Assembly (NCBI GenBank): GCA_900547455.1
Contig: URGV01000058.1
Span: 1 to 9,863 of the forward strand
Direction of reading: 5' to 3'
Source of the DNA: an uncultured Oscillospiraceae bacterium
GTDB taxonomy: Bacteria; Bacillota; Clostridia; Oscillospirales; Ruminococcaceae
Length of the DNA stretch: 9,863 nucleotides
Shown: piece after piece, positions 1-5,236 of the stretch
Layout of the letters: each line of letters begins with the position of its first letter
How positions within the stretch are numbered: the first letter of the stretch is position 1
The notes under the pieces: model-generated
Database searches by the model: none
Told to the model about the DNA's origin: nothing
Seen by the model: the letters and a program-made list of their open reading frames with translations, nothing else
Made by a program: the position numbers and the translations under genes

Positions 1-57
1 CAAAGGCTTTGCCTTTGGAAACCACAGCCTTTTGAAAAAGGCTGGCGAAAACTTTTA
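1..57 (-). repeat. Partial copy (D) of the modular palindromic intergenic repeat
   Basis: Two inverted repeats lie side by side: CAAAGGC-ttt-GCCTTTG at 1-17 and a 9-bp stem at 25-33/36-44 (CAGCCTTTT / AAAAGGCTG). Read on the minus strand, positions 57 back to 25 (AAAAGTTTTCG, then a CTTTTTCAAAAGG palindrome) match the plus strand at 8687-8720. The palindrome arms differ between the two copies, but in a way that keeps pairing (AGCC/GGCT here, CACC/GGTG there). The repeat includes the TAA stop codon of the phospholipase gene. No long T-run follows, so it is not a textbook terminator, though it could act as one weakly. Confidence 0.7.
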
Positions 58-927
58 TTTTGATTCATTAGTCAAAAACTCTAACAATTTTGGGTACGCC
101 GCCTTCGCGTCCTCATACCCTCTTGCGTACAGCGCGCGCAGCGCCTTCTCATCGGCGTGCATCGAGCTTAAATGCAGCGGCTCCTTCGGCTGCAGCACAA
201 ACGCCTGGCCGGTCTTGGCAAGCAGCGCGCAGGTCTTGCGCTGGCGCTGGTCAATGCGGTAACGCCTTTCCTCGGTGGCCACAAAGTTTGGATATTCCCG
301 ATAGACCCGGCGGATCAGCGGCAGGTTGGAGGCGGGTTTACGGACAAACGAAGGGTTGCGGGTGAGGACAACCACATGCTTCTGGTTGCCGTCCCGCACC
401 GACTGGGCGATTGGAATCGGGCAGGCGATGCCGCCGTCAAGGTAGGGTGTCCTTCCCAGATAGAAGGTATGGGAGAACAGCGGCAGCGCCGCCGAGGCCC
501 GCACCGGGAAGAAGCGGCGGTCCATCTGCTCCTTGGTGAAGAACTCGCACTTGCCGGTCAGCAGGTTGGTTGCGCCGACGTGGACCTGCACCTCGGAGGA
601 GAAGAAAGTCTCATAATCAAAGGGAATATACTTTTCCGGGATGACGTCGAAGATAAACTCCAGATTGAAAGCACTGCGGTAATGCAGCAGGTTGCGCACG
701 CTGACATAGCGCTTATCGCTGCAGAATCGGAAGTTGATCTGCGCGTTGCGGCCCGGCTGTTTGGCGGCGTAGCCCAGCGCATTGAGCGCGCCGGCGCTCA
801 CCCCATAGACATTGGGCAGATACAGCCCCTGCTCCATCAGGTAATCCAGCACACCGGTGGTATAGATTCCGCGGAAGCCGCCGCCTTCCAGCACCAGGGC
901 AGCATTTTGCAGGCCGGATTTTTCCAT
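55..927 (-). CDS. Patatin-like phospholipase family protein (RssA/YjjU-like)
   Basis: Predicted cytoplasmic serine acyl hydrolase of the bacterial patatin family, which acts on phospholipids or other acyl esters; the real substrate is unknown. The 290-residue protein has the three family motifs: the oxyanion-hole loop EGGGFRG (about residues 14-20), the nucleophile elbow GVSAG (42-46, catalytic Ser44) and the DGG motif with Asp164, giving a complete Ser-Asp dyad. There is no signal peptide or membrane helix. An in-frame ATG nine bases upstream (936) touches the AGAAAGG ribosome site directly, so the ATG at 927, nine bases from that site, is preferred. It is transcribed from its own promoter, divergent from the lipoprotein gene. 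The stop codon lies inside a repeat. Family assignment is firm; function within the cell is not known. Confidence 0.93.
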   Translation of the reverse strand: MEKSGLQNAALVLEGGGFRGIYTTGVLDYLMEQGLYLPNVYGVSAGALNALGYAAKQPGRNAQINFRFCSDKRYVSVRNLLHYRSAFNLEFIFDVIPEKYIPFDYETFFSSEVQVHVGATNLLTGKCEFFTKEQMDRRFFPVRASAALPLFSHTFYLGRTPYLDGGIACPIPIAQSVRDGNQKHVVVLTRNPSFVRKPASNLPLIRRVYREYPNFVATEERRYRIDQRQRKTCALLAKTGQAFVLQPKEPLHLSSMHADEKALRALYARGYEDAKAAYPKLLEFLTNESK

Positions 928-936
928 AGTTCTCAT

Positions 937-943
937 CCTTTCT
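937..943 (-). promoter_or_regulatory. Ribosome binding site deciding the phospholipase start
   Basis: AGAAAGG on the minus strand abuts an ATG at 936 with no spacing and is nine bases from the in-frame ATG at 927. The second is the better placed start. Confidence 0.6.
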
Positions 944-966
944 CTTGTTCAATTTCTTTACCTCCT

Positions 967-995
967 ATTGTACCCTTCCCGGCGGCGCAAATCAA
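967..995 (-). promoter_or_regulatory. Sigma-A promoter of the phospholipase gene
   Basis: On the minus strand TTGATT (990-995) is followed after 17 bases by TACAAT (967-972), which predicts a leader of about 33 bases before the start at 927. The -10 box and the bases after it (TACAATAGG) are the same as at the selA promoter. Confidence 0.6.
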
Positions 996-1060
996 AGGAT
1001 GAAATGTGAATTTTACGCAACTTTTCTCCCCACCCAAACCGTCTTTGTTCTAATACCCTC

Positions 1061-1089
1061 TTGACAACTCCTCTCCATCCGACTATGAT
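1061..1089 (+). promoter_or_regulatory. Sigma-A promoter of the S41 lipoprotein gene
   Basis: Perfect -35 box TTGACA (1061-1066), 17-base spacer, -10 box TATGAT (1084-1089). A ribosome site AGAGGTG at 1107-1113 follows, six bases before the ATG at 1120. The predicted leader is about 24 bases. Confidence 0.85.
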
Positions 1090-1119
1090 AGAGTCAAACG
1101 ACAAACAGAGGTGTGTTTT

Positions 1120-2352
1120 ATGAAGAAGCTGTCATTTTTATTGGCGCTCGTTCTGCTGTTCTCCTTCTGCCTTGGCGGGTGCGGCCAGCCGCAGCCCAAC
1201 CCCAAGCTGGACGACCTGAACATGCTGTGCGACACGCTGGAGAAAAACCACTACAACCTTTACGCCAACGTCTCCGAGGAGGAGTTTCAGGCCGAGCGGG
1301 AAAAAATCGCCAGGCAAACTGCAAAAATGACCGACGAACAATTCTACTGGTCGGTCTGCCATTTGGTCTCGCTGATCGGGGATGCGCACACGATGGTGGG
1401 AAATACCGGCGAGCCCTTTATGACAGCTTTGTTGTGGAGCATCAAAAAGTTTGATGACGGCTGGTATATTTTAAAGTTGGACCAGAAAAACGAGCAGTAC
1501 CTCGGCACGCGGGTGACCGCCATCAATGACCTCCCCATCGACGAGGCGGTGGAGCGGGCGCGGCAGGTCATCTCCTATGAAACCGACAGCTGGTTCTGGA
1601 ACCTTGTCCCGCAAACGCTGGCGTGGCGCGGCGCACTGGAATATCTGGAGATTGCAAAGGAGGGCGAGCCGGTCACGGTGACGGTGGAGATGCAGGACGG
1701 TGCGGAACAGTCCTTCGAGCTGACCGCCACCGACGACTGGGACGAGCGCAGCCAGATGGTTTCGTTCCAGCGAGAGGCAATTCCCGAGACGGGCTACCAA
1801 AGCCAATCCTACTACTGGTCGACCGAGCTGGACGAGGACACCTACTTCATCCAGTACAACGTCTGTGCTGGTGGGGACCCGTCGATGCCGGAGTTTGCCC
1901 AGCAGGTTCTGGCAGACCTGGAAAGCGGCTACCAGAACATCATCTTCGACCTGCGCTACAACAACGGCGGAAATGACCAGATCATCCTTCCTCTGAAAAA
2001 CGCCGTCGTCAATGCGCGCAACAAGCAGGGAGAGAAGTACCATCTCTATGTGCTGACAGGATGGAACACCTTTTCGGCCGGCGTGGACGCGGCAGCCGGG
2101 TTCCAAACGGCGAACGCTGAAAACACTACCTTTGTGGGGCAACCCACCGGCGGCTCGCTGCAGACGGGCGGGAACCTGCTGGAAATCTCGATGGACAGTG
2201 CTCCCTTTGCGGTGACCTGCGCCCTTGACTATTTTGTGATTCTCGGGCAGAAGGGTTCCTTGGTCCCGGACTATATTGTGCCGCAGACCTTCGAGCAGTA
2301 CGCCAAAGGGGAGGACCCGGAGATTCAGTACCTCTACGACAATCTGCTTTAA
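1120..2352 (+). CDS. S41-family peptidase-like lipoprotein
   Basis: Predicted lipid-anchored extracellular protein of the S41 peptidase clan (tricorn/C-terminal-processing type); substrate unknown. The 410-residue precursor starts with a short basic N-terminus, a hydrophobic core and the lipobox LGGC with Cys21, so signal peptidase II processing is expected. S41 hallmarks are a GDAHT motif (His90, the position of the active-site His in tricorn-like members), DLRYNNGG (277-284) and FSAG with the likely nucleophile Ser319, followed by VGQPTGG. The Lys of the Ser/Lys dyad used by CtpA-type enzymes (the GKG motif) is not there, and Gln replaces the common Glu of GEPTG, so a tricorn-like Ser/His arrangement, or weak activity, is possible. 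No PDZ domain is evident. A GTG codon at 1111 is in frame but lies within the ribosome site, so ATG 1120 is chosen. Single-gene unit with its own promoter and terminator. Confidence 0.88.
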   Translation: MKKLSFLLALVLLFSFCLGGCGQPQPNPKLDDLNMLCDTLEKNHYNLYANVSEEEFQAEREKIARQTAKMTDEQFYWSVCHLVSLIGDAHTMVGNTGEPFMTALLWSIKKFDDGWYILKLDQKNEQYLGTRVTAINDLPIDEAVERARQVISYETDSWFWNLVPQTLAWRGALEYLEIAKEGEPVTVTVEMQDGAEQSFELTATDDWDERSQMVSFQREAIPETGYQSQSYYWSTELDEDTYFIQYNVCAGGDPSMPEFAQQVLADLESGYQNIIFDLRYNNGGNDQIILPLKNAVVNARNKQGEKYHLYVLTGWNTFSAGVDAAAGFQTANAENTTFVGQPTGGSLQTGGNLLEISMDSAPFAVTCALDYFVILGQKGSLVPDYIVPQTFEQYAKGEDPEIQYLYDNLL

Positions 2353-2356
2353 CCCA

Positions 2357-2391
2357 AAAACAGCAGGCGGAAAATTTCCGCCTGCTGTTTT
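2357..2391. terminator. Bidirectional intrinsic terminator between convergent genes
   Basis: A 17-bp inverted repeat (2357-2373 / 2375-2391) with a GC-rich core CAGCAGGCGG/CCGCCTGCTG is bordered by A-runs on the left and T-runs on the right. It therefore works for the lipoprotein gene on the plus strand and the ATPase gene on the minus strand. It overlaps the TAA stop of the ATPase by two bases. Confidence 0.9.
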
Positions 2392-3157
2392 ATTTTAGCA
2401 GCTCCCGCATCACCTTCTGCGGCGCGCGCAGGATTCCCTGGTAGAGCCGGAACAGCTGCGTCTGCTCAAAGGGCAGCTGCCGGAAGGCCTCGCCCGGCGT
2501 GGTGGTCAGCTCGTACACATCGGCGCCGGGGAAGCACAGCAGAACGGGCGAGTGGGTGCAGATGAGAAACTGCGAGTTTTTGCGCGCCAGCTGATGCATC
2601 AGCCGCACCAGCACCAGCTGATTGGTCGGGGAAAGGGCAGCCTCCGGCTCGTCAAAGAGGTACAGCCCCTCCCCGCGCAGGCGGTGCTCCACCAGCGCCA
2701 GAAAGGATTCCCCGTGCGACTGCCGGTGCAGCGAGCGCCCGCCGTAGGCGTCGATGATGGAGGTCCCAAGCCCCGGCGCGCGGTCGAGCTGGTCGATGTT
2801 GCTGGCCACGTTGTAAAAGCTCTCCGCCCGCAGAAAGTAACCGTCCTTTGGCCGGTAGACCCCGCGGGTCAGCTCGGTGAACCGGAACAATCCCGAATGG
2901 GAATCTTCGGTGGAGAAGGAAAAGTTGCGCGAGCCGCCCTCGGGATTAAACCCCGCCGCGATGGCGATGGCCTCGAGGATGGTCGATTTGCCGCTGCCGT
3001 TCTCGCCGGTGAAGATGGTGACCGGGCTTTGCAGCGAAAACGCCCCACACTCGCGCACGGCAGGGATGCTAAAAGGATACTGCCACTGCGCGTCGGGCGA
3101 CGGCGGCACAAATCGGACCGACTGGATGTAGTTGTGATTTTCCCAAAAGGCCGGCAT
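2390..3157 (-). CDS. Stand-alone ABC-type AAA family ATPase
   Basis: A 255-residue soluble ATPase with the ABC/SMC-like fold and no membrane or transport partner nearby. It has Walker A GENGSGKST (51-59, Lys57), a signature-like SHGES (147-151), Walker B LYLFDEP with Asp169/Glu170, a D-loop-like AALSP, and an H-loop His202 in CTHSP. All residues for ATP binding and hydrolysis are present. This resembles the COG3910-type predicted ATPases found widely in bacteria, whose role is poorly known; related ATPases are used in DNA repair and in phage-defence modules, but nothing here proves either. An ideal AGGAGG site seven bases upstream fixes the start at 3157; upstream in-frame extension to 3199 is rejected. 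It follows the HEPN gene on the same strand across a 233-base repeat region, so joint transcription is possible but unproven. Confidence 0.88.
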   Translation of the reverse strand: MPAFWENHNYIQSVRFVPPSPDAQWQYPFSIPAVRECGAFSLQSPVTIFTGENGSGKSTILEAIAIAAGFNPEGGSRNFSFSTEDSHSGLFRFTELTRGVYRPKDGYFLRAESFYNVASNIDQLDRAPGLGTSIIDAYGGRSLHRQSHGESFLALVEHRLRGEGLYLFDEPEAALSPTNQLVLVRLMHQLARKNSQFLICTHSPVLLCFPGADVYELTTTPGEAFRQLPFEQTQLFRLYQGILRAPQKVMRELLK

Positions 3158-3164
3158 GAGTACA

Positions 3165-3170
3165 CCTCCT
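3165..3170 (-). promoter_or_regulatory. Consensus ribosome binding site of the ATPase gene
   Basis: AGGAGG on the minus strand with seven bases to the ATG at 3157. This is the reason for choosing that start over the upstream ATG at 3199. Confidence 0.85.
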
Positions 3171-3199
3171 GCGTTGGGCTGAACTTTTTTTGCAAACAC

Positions 3200-3380
3200 G
3201 GGCAGGTGCTGCCCGCCACCTTTTGCAAAAGGTGGGTGAAATTTTATTTACTGAAACTCGGTGCCGCGAGGTAGAAGGTTGAGCCACCCACTCAACCAAT
3301 ACGTGAATTGGGTGCAGGCTCAGCCTGCCGTGAATTGGGTGCGGCATCATGCCGCTTCAAAAAGGTGGACGAAAACTTTT
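3200..3380 (+). repeat. Modular palindromic intergenic repeat, longest copy (A)
   Basis: This fills the gap between the HEPN and ATPase genes. In order it holds: hairpin GGGCAG-gtg-CTGCCC (3200-3214); the perfect 20-base palindrome CCACCTTTTGCAAAAGGTGG (3216-3235); the core AAACTCGGTGCCGCGAGGTA (3254-3273), identical to the reverse strand of 8660-8679; then two linker+palindrome units. The linker CGTGAATTGGGTGC occurs at 3302-3315 and again at 3329-3342, followed by GCAGGCT-c-AGCCTGC (3314-3328) and GCGGCAT-c-ATGCCGC (3341-3355). It ends with AAAAAGGTGGACGAAAACTTTT (about 3359-3380). No ORF or clear promoter is seen in it. It begins 11 bases beyond the HEPN stop codon. Confidence 0.85.
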
Positions 3381-3390
3381 GAATAAAGGC

Positions 3391-3861
3391 TCATGGTCTA
3401 TAAAAGGGCGCGTCCTCCTCCGCCTTTTCGCGGCGGTCAAACTCCCGGTCGATCTCCGCAAAGATGTACTGGTACATCTCCTTTGCCATCCGGTAAAAGT
3501 TCTTGACCATCTTGTATGTATACTCCCGCTCGATGTCCGCCGGATAGCGCGTCTCGACATAGCACTGGTTTAAATCCGCGCTCTCGTCAAACCACTGGTG
3601 AAAGCCCTTGTCGTACTTTTTCGCCTGCCGGCACAGCCAGGTCAGGTTGTGGCCGTCCACCAGCACGTCGGACTTGAGAAGGATGTATGCTTTCAGCGCC
3701 TTCTCGATGGCCTGCTGGCAGTGAAAGGCGCTCAGGCGGTAGCAGCGGTCGTCCTCCGAGAGGATTTTGGCCGCGATCAGATCCTGGCTGGCGTGCTCCA
3801 GCCAGTCATAGTAGCGCCTGCTGTCCCGGCCGTTGTGCGCCCTGGAGCGGCTATTTCTCAT
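3391..3861 (-). CDS. HEPN domain protein
   Basis: A 156-residue, helix-rich soluble protein of the HEPN family (PF05168-like, by recognition). Family marks are FHCQQAIEKALKAYILL (46-62), the HNLTWL turn (His71) and VETRYPADI (102-110). HEPN proteins often pair with small nucleotidyltransferases, either as RNase toxins neutralised by AMPylation (HepT/MntA type) or as partners of unknown role. The C-terminal R-x4-6-H RNase motif of toxic HEPNs is not obvious, so RNase activity is doubtful. The start at 3861 is supported by its 11-base overlap with the end of the upstream nucleotidyltransferase-like gene (ATG-AGA-AAT-AG contains that gene's TAG), typical of translational coupling; the longer ORF from 3897 would run further into that gene. 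The stop is TGA, directly followed by a repeat. Confidence 0.87.
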   Translation of the reverse strand: MRNSRSRAHNGRDSRRYYDWLEHASQDLIAAKILSEDDRCYRLSAFHCQQAIEKALKAYILLKSDVLVDGHNLTWLCRQAKKYDKGFHQWFDESADLNQCYVETRYPADIEREYTYKMVKNFYRMAKEMYQYIFAEIDREFDRREKAEEDAPFYRP

Positions 3862-4162
3862 AGCGGACCCTGCCCTTCTGGTTGACGTGGCTGGCAAACG
3901 CGCCGTCGTCCTCGGTCAGCTCGCGGAACTGCTCGTCGGTGTACAGCAGCACATCGTAGGGGATGTCGCTGTCCACCTCGTCAAAGATGCGGGTGAGCAT
4001 CCTGCGCTTGTCGGGGATGTCGCCCACGATGCACAGCTTAAACGCCGAGATATTGCCGTCCATGTCGTACTTGGTGTTGTACTCGATCACCCGGCTGGGG
4101 TGAAACAGCTCCACAATCCGGTTAACGGTCTGCTCGATGACCTGGTCCTGATTTTTCTCCAT
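3851..4162 (-). CDS. Small nucleotidyltransferase-fold protein, apparently lacking the catalytic motif
   Basis: A 103-residue protein whose flanks match minimal nucleotidyltransferases (MNT/PF01909/PF18765-like): an N-terminal helix (VIEQTVNRIVELFHPSRVI, 8-26), a later strand YDVLLYTDEQF (69-79), and the typical C-terminal GRVRYEK. In active enzymes the segment after the first helix carries G-S-x-A-x-G and then D-x-D; here it reads EYNTKYDMDGNISAFKLCIV (27-46), without the GS pair or an obvious D-x-D at the strand. It may be a pseudoenzyme that only binds nucleotide or its HEPN partner. It starts 20 bases after the membrane-sensor stop with an AAGGGGG ribosome site and overlaps the HEPN gene by 11 bases. 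The family call rests on pattern and context, and is less firm than that of its neighbour. An ORF extension to 4321 overlaps the sensor gene and is rejected. Confidence 0.75.
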   Translation of the reverse strand: MEKNQDQVIEQTVNRIVELFHPSRVIEYNTKYDMDGNISAFKLCIVGDIPDKRRMLTRIFDEVDSDIPYDVLLYTDEQFRELTEDDGAFASHVNQKGRVRYEK

Positions 4163-4182
4163 CCTGGATTTCCCCCTTCTCT

Positions 4183-4998
4183 TTATAAATAATCGTTTGG
4201 ATCGATGTCGTCCAGCGTATCCACCACAATGTTGTCCTTTTTGGTCGGCTTTGGCGGCAGACCGCGGCGGCGGCGCCAGCGGTTTTCCTTCTCCTCCTCG
4301 GTCAGGCCCTTGTCCATGCACAGCACAAACAGCACCAGGCTGATTAAGAACAGCAGCGCGGCGATGGTGGCCGTCCGCTCAAAGTTGATCGGACCGTACT
4401 GCGCAAAGTCCGAATACCCCAGCCTTGCGTCCACGCCCAGCACCGCAATCACCTGCCCCTGGGTGTCGTGGATGGGCAGATAGGTGGTGATGTAGCTGCC
4501 GTCCAGAATGTCCGGCACAAAGCTGGCCGACCGCCTGCCGTCAAACTGGCTCTGCAGGATGGAACGGCACTGGCTGGTGTATCGGTCGTCGCTGTACTCC
4601 GCCCCGACGCCGTGGTAGTCCACCCCTTCCTGCAGGTTTGCGCCGTAGTCGGCGTCGGCAAGGTAGGCGATCCGCCCCTCCAGCCCGCGGTAAAGGATAT
4701 AGGCCCGGTCATAGGAGAGGGTGTCCTTGGCGCGGGAGAGGAAGGCGCACAGGTTCTGGTAAAAGGCCGTCTCACTCGGGTAGTCGATCAGCGACTGAAT
4801 GCGCAGTCCGTTATAATATTCCAGTGACAGCGCAAGCGAGGTCGCCTCGGACAGCGACTGCTCGCCCAGCGTGTTGATCGCGTCCCGCCTGCGGTTGAAC
4901 GGGATGAACACCGAGACAATCGCCACAATCGCCGACAGAATTACAACCGTCAGCAAAAAGCCCCTGACCCTTCTGGAGGTCATCAGTCGGTTTAACAT
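4183..4998 (-). CDS. Two-helix membrane protein with Cache/PDC-like extracytoplasmic sensor domain
   Basis: A 271-residue membrane protein. A basic N-terminus (MTSRRVR) precedes helix 1 (about 14-34); residues 36-205 lie outside the cell; helix 2 (about 206-226) is followed by a 45-residue cytoplasmic tail rich in charge (RRRR, then acidic). The external region ends with YITTYLPIHDTQGQVIAVLGVDA, the strand pattern typical of Cache/PDC sensor domains of histidine kinases and chemoreceptors. No kinase, HAMP, methyl-accepting or GGDEF domain follows, so any signal must pass to a partner. It is first in a minus-strand series with the nucleotidyltransferase-like and HEPN genes. Three ATGs (5007, 5004, 4998) compete; the AAAAAAGG site ends right before 5007, so 4998, nine bases away, fits best. 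Ligand and function unknown. Confidence 0.82.
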   Translation of the reverse strand: MLNRLMTSRRVRGFLLTVVILSAIVAIVSVFIPFNRRRDAINTLGEQSLSEATSLALSLEYYNGLRIQSLIDYPSETAFYQNLCAFLSRAKDTLSYDRAYILYRGLEGRIAYLADADYGANLQEGVDYHGVGAEYSDDRYTSQCRSILQSQFDGRRSASFVPDILDGSYITTYLPIHDTQGQVIAVLGVDARLGYSDFAQYGPINFERTATIAALLFLISLVLFVLCMDKGLTEEEKENRWRRRRGLPPKPTKKDNIVVDTLDDIDPNDYL

Positions 4999-5007
4999 AA
5001 CCATCAT

Positions 5008-5015
5008 CCTTTTTT
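5008..5015 (-). promoter_or_regulatory. Ribosome binding site deciding the membrane-sensor start
   Basis: AAAAAAGG on the minus strand touches ATG 5007 and is nine bases from ATG 4998, favouring the latter. Just upstream in the leader a GC-rich inverted repeat (GCCC-ggc-GGGC, 5026-5036) may form a hairpin. Confidence 0.5.
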
Positions 5016-5069
5016 GAAAGGCGCCGCCCGGCGGGCGCGCAGCCGTAGTGTTGCTGTAAGCTTTCCTTT

Positions 5070-5098
5070 ATTATACCATCTTCGGCACTATTACTCAA
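5070..5098 (-). promoter_or_regulatory. Sigma-A promoter of the sensor/nucleotidyltransferase/HEPN series
   Basis: On the minus strand TTGAGT (5093-5098), 17-base spacer, consensus TATAAT (5070-5075). It predicts a leader of about 65 bases and is divergent from the selA promoter 40 bases away. Confidence 0.8.
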
Positions 5099-5138
5099 TG
5101 CAAAGGCGCATTTTCTTCACAGAAACCCGCCGCCCGCA

Positions 5139-5167
5139 TTGCGCCAAAACGCTTTTTTTGGTACAAT
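5139..5167 (+). promoter_or_regulatory. Sigma-A promoter of the selAB operon
   Basis: TTGCGC (5139-5144), 17-base spacer, TACAAT (5162-5167). The expected transcript begins near 5174, leaving a leader of about 63 bases before selA. Confidence 0.65.
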
Positions 5168-5184
5168 AGGGTCAATGCAAATTC

Positions 5185-5204
5185 CCTGCCCGCACTTTGG
5201 CAGG
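5185..5204 (+). promoter_or_regulatory. Hairpin in the selA leader
   Basis: CCTGCC (5185-5190) pairs with GGCAGG (5199-5204) around an eight-base loop, followed by a T-rich run (5206-5216). It lies 32 bases before the selA start. In E. coli a SECIS-like leader element lets SelB modulate selAB; this hairpin is in the right place for something similar or for weak attenuation, but its sequence does not by itself show either. Confidence 0.4.
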
Positions 5205-5236
5205 ATTCATTTTCTTCAACAATCAGGAAAGGTACG

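Noticed and set aside
172..1002. 276-codon plus-strand frame opposite the phospholipase
   Set aside because: The minus strand carries all three patatin motifs, a promoter and a ribosome site; the plus frame shows none.
3200..3380. CRISPR-like array
   Set aside because: The repeated units are palindromes with linkers, not identical repeats with unique spacers of even length, and there are no cas genes.
3391..3393. TGA at the end of the HEPN gene as a possible selenocysteine codon
   Set aside because: The following frame is open for a while, but only through repeat A. The product ends at a normal place for the family and no homologous extension is seen.
3718..3742. R-x4-H (RLSAFH, residues 42-47 of HEPN) as RNase motif
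   Set aside because: It lies in the first conserved helix, where FHxQQA is a structural motif of this HEPN branch; the catalytic R-x4-6-H of toxic HEPNs is nearer the C-terminus.
3851..4321. Longer start (4321) for the nucleotidyltransferase-like gene
   Set aside because: It would overlap the membrane-sensor gene by about 140 bases, and the extra residues look like out-of-frame sequence; ATG 4162 has a ribosome site.
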